A DNA stretch of 64,000 nt from Tubiluchus corallicola. Lineage: Eukaryota; Priapulida; Priapulimorpha; Priapulimorphida; Tubiluchidae. Below the pieces are notes generated by a model that was not told where the DNA came from, made no database searches, and saw only the letters and a list, made by a program, of their open reading frames with translations. A program made the position numbers and the translations under genes. This document shows positions 51,401 through 62,283 of the stretch, piece by piece. Where the stretch lies: NCBI GenBank assembly GCA_030141605.1, contig JAQGDQ010000041.1:881165-945164 (forward strand), in the 5' to 3' direction. Positions within the stretch are counted from its first letter, which is position 1; each line of letters opens with the position of its first letter.

Positions 51401-53810
51401 TCAAGTTCTTTAGCAGCCATTTCCTAGACATTTGCATATGTTAAATGTAATTCATTATTTTCACTTATAGAGTTTAATTAAGAATAAGCTACCACAGTTG
51501 ATGAAAAATTTACTACTCATTAATGAACTCATTAAGACTTCAGCCCATTACGTAGTTTTCAAGTAAATAGCCCACTCTATTACATATATATTCAATTTAA
51601 CAAAGCTAACAAAAACAAAACTAAACATTTATTTTTTACTGATTGATAGTTGCATTGTCAAGCTACTATTTCTAAAAAAAAGAATTATACTTTATACTGT
51701 TTTTGTATACTTTATACGTATACTTCATACTGAGTATACTTTATACTTAATGGTACAGAGTTAGCTCTCAAACTCCACAGAAGAGAGAAGGTACCCCTAG
51801 AATAGTTTACTAACTGAGACCGCTATTTAGTTATTTAATCTTTAGTTATCCAATAATTTTCTAAGAGCAAAGTTGTCTTTTTCAAATACTCTTCCAGCCA
51901 CAGTTGTATACTTCTCTGTTCTTTGCTTCCATGTATTCCTCCTGTTCTTGAGAAAACTGCTTGTTTCCTTGCACTTTGTCCTTTAAGAAAGCCACCAAGT
52001 TGTCAACATCAAGTTTCTCTTTGATTCTGCATTTGCAAAAAAATAATAAACAAGAGAAATCGTGACAGAATAAATCCGATAAACAAATTTAGAAATTACA
52101 AGTTTCAATTATGACAAAAATGTTCTAATAAACAGTGCAGTGTGTAATCAGTCTATGTTAGAAAAGTTATAAAAAATAACATTCACGATACTGGATATCA
52201 AACTAATTTAGCAGGTATAGTTGTCTACAAACTTAAATTAATTTGTCTGCAGCTTTAAATTAAAATGAAAAAGCTAAGTCTGCGGTTCGACAAAATTTAG
52301 CATAACTATCATTAGATTATATAACTGCTAGAAAATTAGCATTATTCAGCTTAAATGCCTTTTATGGTACTAGATTCTAAGTGCCATACTTACGTTTGGT
52401 GCTTAAGTTGCTGATAAGCCTCCTTCATTGATACTACACCTGTCTGCAATTTTTGCTTAAGCTTCTCTTTCATTGTTAGTCCAGCAATCACATTCTTATT
52501 CTCCAGGATTTTAATCTCCTTGTAGATAGTAAGATACTGCTTGATTGCACCAATGGTTATTTCCTTACCAGTTGTCTGTTGAACAAATCAGAATTAAAAT
52601 TTCTGTTTTTATTTAGAATTTTAAAACAAAAACTGCTACAGCCAAATACCACAATGTAATTATAACAAATTACATGATGATGATGATGATGATGGCGAAT
52701 ATGATGATGGTCATGATGACGATGACAATGATGGTGATGATGATGATGTTGGTGGTGGTGGTAGTCGTGGTAATCGCGGTGAATGTGATAATAATGATGG
52801 TGATCCGAACCGATACACATTTTTTTATTTCCCTCGAAACAGATACCAAACCAATACCCATTTTTTTATTTTCCTTGAAACCGATACCGATTATTGATTT
52901 TTTTGGAAACCGATACGGATTTCCAATTAACCAATCACTGATTATTGTTTAGATCAGCTATAAATGCAAATTATTAATACTTGTGTTCACATTTGGAAAA
53001 TTGGAAATATCTTTCAAAACTGGGGCTGTTAATACCTGTCTTTATGTCAAACCCTTCTTACTGCTAATGCTGGAAGCAAGAATTACTTCTCATATTATTT
53101 CATAATCAAGTAATTATGCAACGGGATACCTTCGCTGTTTGTGTTGAAATGTATATACATGTCAGTGTTCTGAACGCAAAAAAAATTATCCAAACCGATA
53201 CTGATTTTTTTATTTTCCTCAAAACTGATACCGAAGCGATACTGATTCCGCATTTTTTGCGAATATCGGCAACCAATCTATCGGAACAATGATAATGATG
53301 GCAACTATTGAGATGATGAAGATAGTGATGATTACGACAAAAATTGATGATCCTGCATTACTCACTAGGGAATACTATTTTAAAAAATGATGTCAAGCTT
53401 ACATTTTTATGGTTTTCCCCAATTTCATCGCCTGTTTTAAATTCACTGCTTGTTATCTGAGCATCTTGTATTCTTGAGTTCCATTCTTTCTATTTAAAGA
53501 TTACCAATTATTAATTAGCAAATAATAAAGAGCAATTGTAGGCACAGTATAGTAGAAAAAAGTTTCATTTATGTCATGGCAAACATACTTAAAACACATA
53601 TATTTTGCATTGTTTACCAAAAACCCCCATGCACCTTTATTTAGATTAAAAATTGTCATTATGTTCTAAAGCTCAAGTTACCTCAATGTCGTTATGATTA
53701 TCCTGGCTTTGTTTTGTATGGACTTGTGGTCGAACTTCTTGGACAGGTTTGCCATTACGATATCCATTATAAACATCTTGTTGAGGTGTCGTACTTGATG
53801 AGCAACCCAT
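39479..53810 (-). CDS. Unrecognised coiled-coil protein with lipidation motif (14 coding exons)
   Basis: I do not recognise this protein. Exons: 53810-53682, 53489-53403, 52575-52394, 52026-51912, 51423-51297, 49899-49707, 47802-47700, 46412-46257, 45843-45693, 45105-44975, 43492-43420, 41315-41176, 39999-39885, 39522-39479 (stop TAG). All junctions are GT-AG and in phase, giving 581 residues. The N-terminus MGCSSS is a consensus for N-myristoylation of Gly2 with a palmitoylatable Cys3, so membrane attachment is likely. Residues about 73-215 are charged heptad-like helix (KEKLKQKLQ, KQLQTLNMEILQLKRENARL). 215-365 is a helical region rich in aromatic residues (RYRWHTARLLIHYACNQLAF, FPYCGPSEVDTLARAAHYVF, HAHAWHCYDATHKR, LLYWFTEV). 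370-410 is again charged coil. 415-480 is acidic and Pro-containing; 480-530 is coil ending in a KRRRRR cluster. The exon 4 donor (GAA|GTATAC) is the weakest junction. Confidence 0.8.
40440..40863. mobile_element. Non-autonomous hAT element, GC-rich, with 8-bp target duplication
   Basis: The element spans 40448-40855 (408 bases). It starts CAGGAGTGTCCAACATACGG and ends with the inverse of CAGGGGTGTCCAACCTTTTT. GATTATAG is duplicated at 40440-40447 and 40856-40863. CAGGGGTGTCCAACC ends and the 8-bp duplication are typical of the hAT families that include SPIN and related MITEs. Both subterminal regions carry GGCCCGCG words, which stand out sharply from the AT-rich host. It has no coding capacity and sits in the last-but-one large intron (between exons 12 and 13) of the coiled-coil gene. 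Confidence 0.92.
46094..46162. repeat. (GAT/GGT)n microsatellite
   Basis: Imperfect GATGATGAT run mixed with GGTGGTGGT in an intron of the coiled-coil gene. Reading frames across it are artefacts. Confidence 0.85.
49983..50735 (-). mobile_element. Mariner/IS630-like element with transposase C-terminal remnant
   Basis: Inverted ends: left CAGGGTTGTCCAAACAAAAC ... AAAGTCAAAA ... GGAATAACAATGAATATA; right, reversed, CAGGGTTATTCATAAAAG ... AAGTCAAAA ... AGAATAACAATGAATATA, about 75-120 bases each. On the minus strand 50350-50225 reads EITDVPELKKVLLQVWVKFQ, then after one stop SRLCKVIDLEGNYIENFF. This resembles the C-terminal end of mariner-type transposases (LK..I...W..., then R...VI...G.YIE). 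The DDE catalytic region is missing, so it is an internally deleted, decayed copy in an intron of the coiled-coil gene. Target TA is present on the left (ATA|CAGGG) but not clear on the right. Confidence 0.7.
50746..50769. repeat. (TA)n microsatellite
   Basis: Alternating TA run right beside the mariner-like element. Confidence 0.85.
52672..52803. repeat. (ATG/GTG)n microsatellite
   Basis: Imperfect triplet array GATGATGATG with a GGTGGTGGT centre. It creates Met-rich, His-rich and Thr-rich open frames on the two strands that are not genes. Confidence 0.9.
52800..53295. repeat. Repeat with CCGATAC motifs
   Basis: Recurring CCGATACCGATT / CCGATACTGATTTTTTTATT words occur at 52808-52930 and again at 53190-53290, near both ends of a roughly 490-base segment. 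The last part (ATATCGGCAACC) is inverse-related to the CCGATA words. This looks like a non-autonomous DNA transposon with subterminal motifs. Target duplication not found. Confidence 0.45.
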
Positions 53811-54365
53811 GTTAAAACTAACTACAATAGTTGAATGAAAAATAATATTGAGTCCAAAAGTAAATGAATAGTACTGTTCAATTTGAAATAAGTTTACCGA
53901 AGTATTACTCTTTCTCATTAAGCTGGATAGAAAGTCGAAACCCCTTACATCATAGCTATAAAATCATTTGCTACAATTTTGGATCTTCAAAATTTACTAC
54001 TTGTATTAAAAATTGGAACAGTAGTATACATACATAATAAACCCAGTAACTATCAGCTGAAGCATATAATCCATAAAATGCTAAAGTACATGTAACAATT
54101 CTCGGTCAGGAAAACAATTTGATATAAATAATAGTGGAAGTCCTACAACAGTAAGGCCAAGCTAACATTTCGGTTAGAAGGCGTAAAAAGGTTTTATTAT
54201 AATTATGGTTTAATATTATAATAAACTTTCTTTTTACTGCTTTCTGAAATACGATAAAATATTGCTACAAATGCAACTGAGATTGATTAAATATAGATTA
54301 AACCAGTAAATAAGCCATAAGAAAATTACAGTTTAAATGATCTATTTTAAGTATTGTCAATAGCT
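53811..54365. other. Upstream region of the coiled-coil gene
   Basis: Together with 54981-55266 this is the intergenic space between two divergently transcribed genes. No TATA box or other defensible promoter motif was seen. Confidence 0.35.
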
Positions 54366-54982
54366 GTGTAGGGCACAGAGTATGCCACTAGCTGAAGTAG
54401 GATACTTCCGCTAAAGTGCATGTGCTAAATTTCTGGAAAAGCTGTGTCGTACATGGGCAGACCAAGTAAGGCACAGGCGATTTCTGTCGAAAATTGAGAA
54501 TTACGACATAATAAAACATGAAACTAAATTTGTTTTAGAAAAAAAGTAACTTTATAATAATGATGGATATTCCTTGACACTTATTTGTCCAATAGGTAGT
54601 GAAATTGATCACCTGTCTGTGAAGCAATGCAAAATAAAAAAATGATATATCTTAAGCAAATGCTGGAATTGCTTAAAACCGTGCTTATTTCACTTCAAAA
54701 AGATTAATATCGAAGTCAAAATTAATATTGGCTGTTATACTAGCTCAGAATAAGATTCTTTTTTGTCAGATGTATAATAAATTATTCAACGTGTACTGAC
54801 GTTTTCAATTATATTATTATTAAATAATAAAGGACAACGGACGCTGCCAGTACGGTTAACGATTCAATTCGTGACCTGTATCTAGAGTCCTACTTGGGCA
54901 TCCCACGTACGACGCATCCTGCTTGACTAGCCCATCTACGCCAATTGTAATACTTCAGCTGGTGACTTCCTCTGCTCTAAAA
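54366..54982. mobile_element. MITE-like element, copy B of the 23.6-kb family
   Basis: It shares with 23596-24104, in the same order, GTAGGGC, CACTAGCTGAAGTAGGATAC, CGATTTCTGTCGA, GACATAATAAAACA and AAGTAACTTTATAATAATGA, then GATTCAATTCGTGACCTGTA, CTAGCCCATCTACGCCAATT and TACTTCAGCTGGTGAC. It is more diverged and somewhat longer (an inserted AT-rich middle). It lies between the divergent promoters of the coiled-coil gene and MESD. Confidence 0.78.
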
Positions 54983-55266
54983 AGCTGGAATTTTTCATGA
55001 GTCTATACCTACACGACTCGTAAAGTTTACAGGTGTCTCGATACAGTCATCAACTAACAAGAAGCTTTAACGGTAGCGATTAAACGATAATGATACTAAA
55101 CCCACTAAATTCCAAAACGTAACAGTTACACTACAACTATAACATCATTGTGAACAGGTTCTATGATTTTCACTTTCCACTTTGTTGTCATTAGTGACGA
55201 GCATGCTGACATACATTTCATAACGTGCTGCCACCGTGTAACGATTAAACGTACGAAATTTGAGAT

Positions 55267-58200
55267 ATGGCGCCTGCCACTGATATAGGTTTGATTTTCA
55301 TTATTAGTGTCTTAGCAGGTTTGGCAACTTTATCTACTGAAGAAAAAAGTTGGAAAGAAAAAGATATTACAGACTATAACGACGCTGATATGGAGCGATT
55401 GCTAGATCAGTGGGAGGTAGGAAAATAGAGTGTAGGTAAACAGTTATGCTAACTTTGCACTTGTTTTCTGCAGAACTTTCAAAATATGTACGAAGATTGT
55501 AAACGTTAACCGTTACATCCTAATTGCTAACACATTGATTAGTCTATAGCAGTACGAGTGTATTTAAGGAGTATACACTATTATGCATGTAAGGTCACAC
55601 CTCACTGATTTCCTTGCTTCTTCTGTTTTGAGTTGCACGTCAAATTAGCTGTTGTTTTTCTGTCTGTCCCAAACATTCTATTCCCATGTATTCCATGTTC
55701 CCGTACCAAGCTGTATAAGCTTTTGATGTCATAACGATGACTAAGTATGCAGAGTATATCCGACGTCCCAATGAGTTGCTTAAATGAAAGCAGTCAGCTG
55801 ACAGTGGAATAATTGTTGTTTTTCAGCTATACAGCAGCGAAGCTGGTTGACTGGTTTTACTGAGACAATAACGTGGCCTCAGTGGCAAGGTTTTTTGCCT
55901 ACATAAGTGAGGAATTAGAATTCATCATATAATCAATTTAGTGTACATAGGATAATCAAATAGCATTTTATTATAAATTTATTATTAATAAATTTATATA
56001 TTAATTAAATTAAATAATATGGTAAAGACCCAATCTTAAACTGTAGCTGAAAATAATCTAACCTACAAAACTCTAAAAGGGAACATACTGTTTTTTAAGA
56101 TTGACTTACGTGAAAGAATTATTACAGCTGAAACCTATTTTCGGCTTCTGGAGGCTATACTGGTTCTTCAATGTTACAGGCATTTCACCATTTGCTAATA
56201 AGATGGGCAATGGCACCTGCATCTCAGAAACGCATTGCAGAAAAAGTAGCTGAAGGTGCTGTACCTCTCAGTTCACGTGTGGGTCAGTTGTGATGTGGTG
56301 CGCACATTCTAAAGCTCATGCATGAGCAGAACGATAAACATAAAATTTAAATTTTTAAACTTAAAATTTGCAGAAATTTGTGATTTACACTAAATGTTGT
56401 ACAGTAGCACTGTACCTCAATTTTCGTCTTGCAAACATGTGCTAGACGCTCATGGAATGTTTGTGCTGTTGAGAATTATGTTCAGTGTTGTCACAATGTA
56501 AATATTGCAAAAAAAATAAATTAATTCTAATAGGCCACAGTTGCAAACTAGCCTACCTGCACAACATTTACCTGAACTCAAAGTTTCTAGGAAAACATGC
56601 ACTTTGAAGCTGGAGTACCACATGCCAGTGTGATTCACAATGAAATTTCTGTATTCGACAAATTCAGACAGTTATCGCTTAGCTCACGCTTTTACATACA
56701 TGCTGTCAATCATATTTTGCTTGTTTTTCTTAGTCTTTATAATAACTGTTGTAATTTTTCTTAGTTTTTATAATAACTGTTGTAATTTTAGTTGGTGTAC
56801 TTCAAAATTTACTTTACGCCTGCCAATTCTTGCATTCTCAACTTCTTGTATGTATGAATGTGCCAGCTGTTCCTGATAATAAGTTTTCAACCTATAGCAA
56901 GTTCTACTGTTTCTCTTAGCTGTTCAAACTGTGCATGAAAATTATATTAGATAGCTCTAGTTGCCAGCCTTTCCTGTGCCATATTGAATTGCTATGATAT
57001 TCATAATTGTATACTGGTCAGTATGCAAATTACATAATCTTGATATGTGCTGACAAAATATCAAATGATGATTTGTGTGCATGTGCTGAAGAAGTCCAGA
57101 TAAACAAATCCAAACAAGAGGACTTCGTTGGCTAGGTCATGAGCTAACTATTGTTTGAGCTTCTGAGATATGTTCTGTGTGTATCTCACTACCTACACCC
57201 TTCAATCAAGAAAAAACAAAAGGATTTAGCAAATGCAGTCTCTTAATTTCAGAAACTGTATGTTGTGGGTTGTAATCACAGATATATGTGCTTGGCTTGA
57301 ATTTGGCATCAGATTTCATTTATTTTTGTCATAACCAGAACTGTCTCTGTATTAACTGTTTATTTATTATGACTATTTAGCAACTGAAGTTAAGCAGAAA
57401 TGTTGATTCTTGTCAGTAAACAGATTGGTGACTGCAAAGTTCAGTACTTGTTCAGGCAGCTTCATCTGCCACACTTTCTGTAACAGTTACTTGAGCAGAA
57501 AGGATGTATGCATTACACACGCCTGAATAAATATGTGGCTGATTGGCTGAGAAATTCCACACTGGTCCACTATCTCGTGTTAAAGGAGCATCCTTATTAA
57601 TAGAATTGATTCAGGTTCTGCCCCAACCATCTACATCGAATAGGCTTTGCCATTGACTGTTCGATTCTATCTTGAAAGGTATCAAACTGTATTGAAAAAA
57701 ACACACCATTGTTCCTTTTAATGGAGAAGGTTTTGAAAGTCATGGCCCCCAAGGCACTCCCTATGTCCCTTTATGCATAAATGGTCTCACACTTGTGATA
57801 CATTATCTTTGTACAGAATTGTTCCCATTTGAACATTTTTCTGATTAACAATGTATTATAAGCAAGCAGCATGTCACTGATATTTCCTTACTCACTTGAT
57901 GATTAGTCAATTGATTTTCAGTGTACATCATATCCATATCAAATGTGGAGAGATGCTCTGATTGTCTAATCTAACTTTGTCTAGTAGACTCAAGTCATTT
58001 AAACACTGCACAAGGTTAGTCACAATGAAATACTACCAGTTCATGACAACTGTGAGCTGATACATGGATCCTAACAGCTTCCTGATTCTTTTTTTAGTTT
58101 GGAAAGTGGAATAGCTGTGATCCAATCCTAATGTAGTGCACCACATTATAATGACTTTCTGAACAATGAGACATAGAAGAGTTGCATACTCTAAAAGCAA

Positions 58201-61200
58201 TAATTTTTTGTTTTACACACCCTGATGACATGTTAATGTTTAATGAAAACAGTTTCTTGCATGCACTTTCCCCACAACTTACAACTTACAATAGGTGGTG
58301 AGTGCAATGATATTGGCTGATATAGAAGTAAATTTTCTGTTCAACGTATCAGCAACATGAGGTGAATTCCTTCCTACAAAATCATCAGTGATTATTCAGC
58401 AGTTTGCATAAATAAAATGTGTTTTTTGTTTGGTGAAATGTTTTGTATGCCTAGAAAATGTGTAGGTATTCTTAATGATATTCTACAGCTGCAGCCTATA
58501 ATTTAATGTGTGTGATTTGGATACAAATCGACTAATTGGTCGTCTGTATTGCAGTTTTGACATAAAAATTGCACTAGAAAAAAATGGCATGGTAAAAATG
58601 GCACAGGAAAAAATGGCACAGGTAAAATGGCACAGGAAAATATGGCACAAATGGAAAAGTAGATAAAAATAGTGCAGGTAAAAAAGGCACATATGTCATT
58701 TTGATGCAATTGATTTTTATACCAAAACTAGAATGCACTCAGTAGGAAGCAGGCATTTCTTCCAAAGCCGAACAATCCTAAACTTATTCATCTGATTTTT
58801 TATTAAAGAACGTAAGACAAAGATAAACATTGGAAACATACACAATTTTTCATGTATTTGGTATTTTATAGACTAGCAAAATTTTTGTTCATTAAATAGA
58901 ATTATAAGTAATATTTCACATATAATTGTTTATCTGCCTTTGTTTAATTGTTAACTGTGGCGATATATATGCATATTTACATACTAAATTGGCTTACAAG
59001 GTTTATACACAAAGACAAAAGTTATAAACAGTGTTGCAGAGTTTTCCAAGCAAGGATTTCTCAAAATGGAACCTAGAACTAACTCATAGTTGTATGTCCA
59101 GGTGAGATAATAAAAATGAAGTACTAAACACTCCCTCTAAGACCTTCATGAAGTGCTTCACGAACGTTTTTTGTACGTGGTGCTCTGTCAAGTTTCGCGA
59201 AAAAAGAACCGGCGAAAAGATACCCATTTTGGCACCCTATACCCACCCTTCTTCACAAAGTTATGGAAATCTGTTAGATAGTTTTTGTGTAGTAGGCTTA
59301 CTGCCATAAAAGACAAAAACCAGCCAAACAAACAAACTGTGTTGAAGTATAACTTCATTGACAGAGGTAAAAATAACAAAAATAATTATACACCACTGTA
59401 ATCTTAACCCTAAACACATATATTACTAAGTGTGCCATTTTTACCTACTTTTCCATTTGTGCCATTTTTTCCTGTGCCACTTTTACCGTGCCATTTTTCC
59501 TGTACCATTTTCACCTATGCCATTTTACCTACTTTTCCATTTGTGGCATTTTTACCTGTGCCGTTTTTACCTACTTTTCCGTTTGTGTTATTTTATCTGT
59601 GTCATTTTTACCTACATTCAGTCAAATTACATCCATAGAGCAAAATCAGTATACCTGGCACAAACCATTTATCGTAAAATACGGCTTTTTGTTTTAATTG
59701 CCATGGAAATAATCAAATACATTACAGAACTCAAGTATGGGAAAGTAGTGAAAAAAGGGGATTTATGCCTGGCATTGGCATGGCGTGATTTACCCATACC
59801 CAGCGTGATCTACTAAGCAGGCAAATGTTTTTTTCAGGACGGTTGGTCAGGTTTACACATCACAATTGTGCTCTAGATAGTGACTAATAGTCTGCGCAAA
59901 CAATTTTTTCAAAAGGCAGTGTGAGGTCTAACTAACCGATCAGAAAGAAACGCGTCAGTAAGTTTTAACGTTCGGAAGCGTCACGTGATTTATCGCCCGT
60001 CTTATTCCTTTTCTGGAACGTTCTAGAAAAATCGCCGAAATTCAGCATACACGGCTACTCTTTTCCAGCAAAGTCTAGTTTGTGCGCCAGCACGCTAGAA
60101 GCTTCGAGAAAAATTCATAACTGAGCCGGAACATATAAACGCAGCTGATAGGCCGGCTTAAGCAAGTACTAACTGTATTTTGTAAACGAGTGGAGTTCAG
60201 AGTTCTACCGTTCTACTTGAATATCACCGAATTTGCATTACTTTGGAGGATAATTGCTATTTTGAAAGTACATATTCAGTAATTCATACATTTGTAGCAA
60301 AAAGTTGCACCAGCTTTGCGTAACCGAACTAAGATAATGTCTCTGATTGTGCCGTTTGACTTTTATGAATCCTTTTCGCCGTATAATACCCTGGATAGGC
60401 TCGTGCGAGACATGAAAAGATTTGAGAGGATATTGCCTCCTCAAGACTTGGGTTTTGGACGAAGGTACGGTTTGACGACTAGCCAAGGTGTCGACCAGCA
60501 AGGAAGAAAGACTGTGGATATGCATTTCAACATGAAAGAGTACAAACCCGAGGAGATCAAGGTTACAGCTGATGGTAATGTGTTGAAAGTAGACGCAAAG
60601 CACGAAGAGGAGACGAAGAATAGTAAAATTCACAGGGAATGTCATCAAGCGTTCACCTTGCCAGATGACACCGATGTGCAAGCTCTGAAATCATCTTTGG
60701 ACCAAGGCGTGCTATCCATTAGAGTACCTCTTAATACACCTGCTGCTGTTGAAGTGGCAAATAGTACTGCTATTCCAATAGAGTTTGTGAACAAGACAAA
60801 GAGCAAATTGTAAATGATGGTGTTCCATTGTATACTATAAATGGCAACATTGTAAATTATTACGTTTTTGTTATGTCATTCATCAAACAAATTTGTTATA
60901 AATTAATGTAAATGTTAAATGTAGTAATAAATATAGCGACTCTGAGAAGAGTGGATTTTAATCCCGTTATAGCAAAGTACAGCAAGTCTTTGTAGTTGTA
61001 AGTTTTGGTAATGGATTGCTTACAGTCATAAACATGTTATTACTCTGTTTAACGAAAAGCCCAATTAGTTCCACATAAAGAACAGTATTTAAATTTAAAT
61101 TGGATAACTTATTCAGAGATTGCTAAATAACAAAACAATTTTTTAATTGTACGTAATTTATTTTATTACTGTAACCGAAGAAGTATGTTTGTAATTGCTA

Positions 61201-62060
61201 TTTTATATTTTAACAGAATTCAGGTGCAAGCATTCATTTGTAATATTTTTGTTAATTCTTGAAATAAATTAGTGTGTACTTTTAAAATGTAATTTTCTGT
61301 TATTAGTTCTTGTGGTGTGTTCAAAACATTTCATTACATTTTCCCATCATAAATTTTGTACTCTTGGGACAACAGTTTAGGGCCAAAATTTTTCAATGTC
61401 AAGTCTGTCAGTCAGTGAAAGCAAGAAAGTATTTCATTCACTGGCTGATTCTGGATGTTAACCTCGTTATTAAATTGAGGATGAGGGTTCGCATCTAGAC
61501 ATCACTAAGATGCCATTACCGGTTCAGTATTTCAGCTTAGCAGATTAGACTTGATAATGACCCAGATTCCAATCTTGCTGCTGCCATCATAGGTGAGTTT
61601 TGGTACTGAATGCTGGATTTGAATTTCCAGTGTCCCAAACTGATTTAAATTTTCATTCCAGTTTCACAAAAAGTGTTGCAAGGGGAAAACATCAAAACAC
61701 AGATTTTAATAATTCAAATCAATCATTTGTTAAGCTTCATTTTGCTTTTAACAGCTTTTAAAAACAATCAATGACAATCAGTTTAACTATGGATGATTAT
61801 TATGCAGCGCTTCATATTACTGACTGATTTGCAATATTTTGAATCTAGTTCACTTCTAGTGGCATTTGTTTTAAAGTGAGTTGATTTCTCTTTTTAGGCA
61901 AATGACGAGGATGAATTAGAACCAGATGAACTACCGCCGTATAAACGACCCCCACGGGGTGATCCTATAGATTTGTCAAAAATAGACCCAAATGATCCAG
62001 AAGGTTTGATGCGTTTAACAAAAAAAGGACAAACTGTTATGATGTTTGTTAAGCTTGGAG
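55267..62060 (+). CDS. MESD: MESD, LRP chaperone (first two coding exons; 3' part beyond window)
   Basis: Endoplasmic-reticulum chaperone needed for folding and export of LDL-receptor-family proteins, including the Wnt co-receptors LRP5/6. Exon 1 is 55267-55416 (50 codons). It begins with a signal peptide whose hydrophobic core is IGLIFIISVLAGLATL, then the family signature DYNDADMERLLDQWE. Exon 2 is 61898-62060 (54 codons plus one base) with ELPPYKRP, DLSKIDPNDPEG and LTKKGQTVMMFV, matching the second conserved block. The remaining conserved half (the thioredoxin-like core and ER-retention tail) is not found before 64000, so the gene must continue past the window. The first intron is about 6.5 kb and contains a foldback-like element and an entire small heat-shock gene on the same strand. 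Confidence 0.92.
56160..56470 (+). repeat. Interspersed repeat, related to 720-905 and 34845-34925
   Basis: The first half aligns with the reverse complement of 720-905 (CAATGTTACAGGCATTTCAC; GGTGCTGTACCTCTCAGTTC). The second half (GTACAGTAGCACTGTACC ... GAATGTTTGTGCTG) aligns with 34846-34920. This copy therefore joins two segments seen separately elsewhere and best shows the family's extent. It lies in MESD intron 1. Confidence 0.5.
58565..59625. mobile_element. Foldback-like element, copy 2
   Basis: The left arm (about 58568-58690) has AAAAATGGCACAGG-type units. The right arm (about 59428-59620) has the inverse units (GTGCCATTTTTACCTACTTT, CCATTTGTGCC). The core between (58691-59427) is homologous to the core of copy 1 (1556-2299). 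Shared landmarks in order: GAACAATCCTAA, AACTAACTCATAGTTG, GAAGTGCTTCACGAACGTTT, TTGTACGTGGTG, TACCCATTTTGGCA or CCCATTTTGGCA, and ACTGTGTTGAAGTATAACTT. No transposase is visible. It is inserted in MESD intron 1, about 400 bases upstream of the small heat-shock gene promoter. Confidence 0.75.
60011..60028. promoter_or_regulatory. Perfect four-unit heat-shock element
   Basis: TTC-TG-GAA-CG-TTC-TA-GAA: four alternating nGAAn/nTTCn units at exact five-base spacing, the consensus for HSF1 trimer binding. It lies about 105 bases upstream of the TATA box of the small heat-shock gene. Confidence 0.9.
60098..60110. promoter_or_regulatory. Three-unit heat-shock element
   Basis: GAA-GC-TTC-GA-GAA, three correctly spaced units. 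A further TTC follows one base out of register. It is the proximal HSE, about 25 bases upstream of the TATA box. Confidence 0.85.
60134..60139 (+). promoter_or_regulatory. TATA box of small heat-shock gene
   Basis: TATAAA after the two heat-shock elements and about 200 bases before the start codon, predicting transcription start near 60165. Confidence 0.8.
60337..60813 (+). CDS. Small heat-shock protein (alpha-crystallin/HSP20 family)
   Basis: ATP-independent holdase that binds unfolding proteins under stress; cytosolic by its lack of targeting signals. Single uninterrupted frame of 158 residues, a usual size for animal small HSPs. N-terminal arm with PFDFYESFSPYNTLDRLVRD (residues 6-25), alpha-crystallin domain at about 52-133 (VDMHFNMKEYKPEEIKV, GNVLKVDAKHEEE, HQAFTLPDDTD, LDQGVLSIRVP) and a C-terminal IPI motif at 146-148 that docks into neighbouring dimers. 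A short KTKSKL tail follows. The start ATG (60337) is preferred; an in-frame extension upstream has no ATG. AATAAA lies at 60926. It is intronless, with its own TATA box and heat-shock elements, nested in MESD intron 1 on the same strand. The antisense open frame at 60238-60681 is a shadow. Confidence 0.96.
   Translation: MSLIVPFDFYESFSPYNTLDRLVRDMKRFERILPPQDLGFGRRYGLTTSQGVDQQGRKTVDMHFNMKEYKPEEIKVTADGNVLKVDAKHEEETKNSKIHRECHQAFTLPDDTDVQALKSSLDQGVLSIRVPLNTPAAVEVANSTAIPIEFVNKTKSKL
60926..60931 (+). terminator. Poly(A) signal of small heat-shock gene
   Basis: AATAAA about 115 bases after the stop codon, with no earlier canonical hexamer between it and the stop codon. Confidence 0.7.
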
Positions 62061-62175
62061 GTAACTGTTGTTTACTCATTATTTTGTATCTTACATACCT
62101 TCTTGTATTTCTGTAGTAATACCTGTGTTTTGTGTTTAGCCTTTCCTGTTTCTCTTTTTGTTCTTTTTTGCTGTT

Positions 62176-62179
62176 TCTC

Positions 62180-62210
<31 letters not shown>

Positions 62211-62236
62211 CTCTCTCCCTCTCTCCCTCTCTCCCT

Positions 62237-62280
<44 letters not shown>
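62176..62280. repeat. (CT)n / (CCCT)n microsatellite
   Basis: Long pyrimidine run of CT with CCCT interruptions in MESD intron 2. It produces Ser/Leu and Arg/Glu open frames that are not genes. Confidence 0.95.

Positions 62281-62283
<3 letters not shown>

Noticed and set aside
52557-52952. His-rich, Thr-rich and Met-rich open frames
   Set aside because: They are readings of a GATGATG microsatellite on both strands.
57114-57145. RGLRWLGHE-like phrase suggesting a LINE C-terminus
   Set aside because: Only nine residues fit and the expected following motifs do not appear; too short to call.
60238-60681. 147-codon open frame on the minus strand
   Set aside because: It lies antisense to the small heat-shock gene, whose plus-strand frame has clear alpha-crystallin domain motifs and a promoter.
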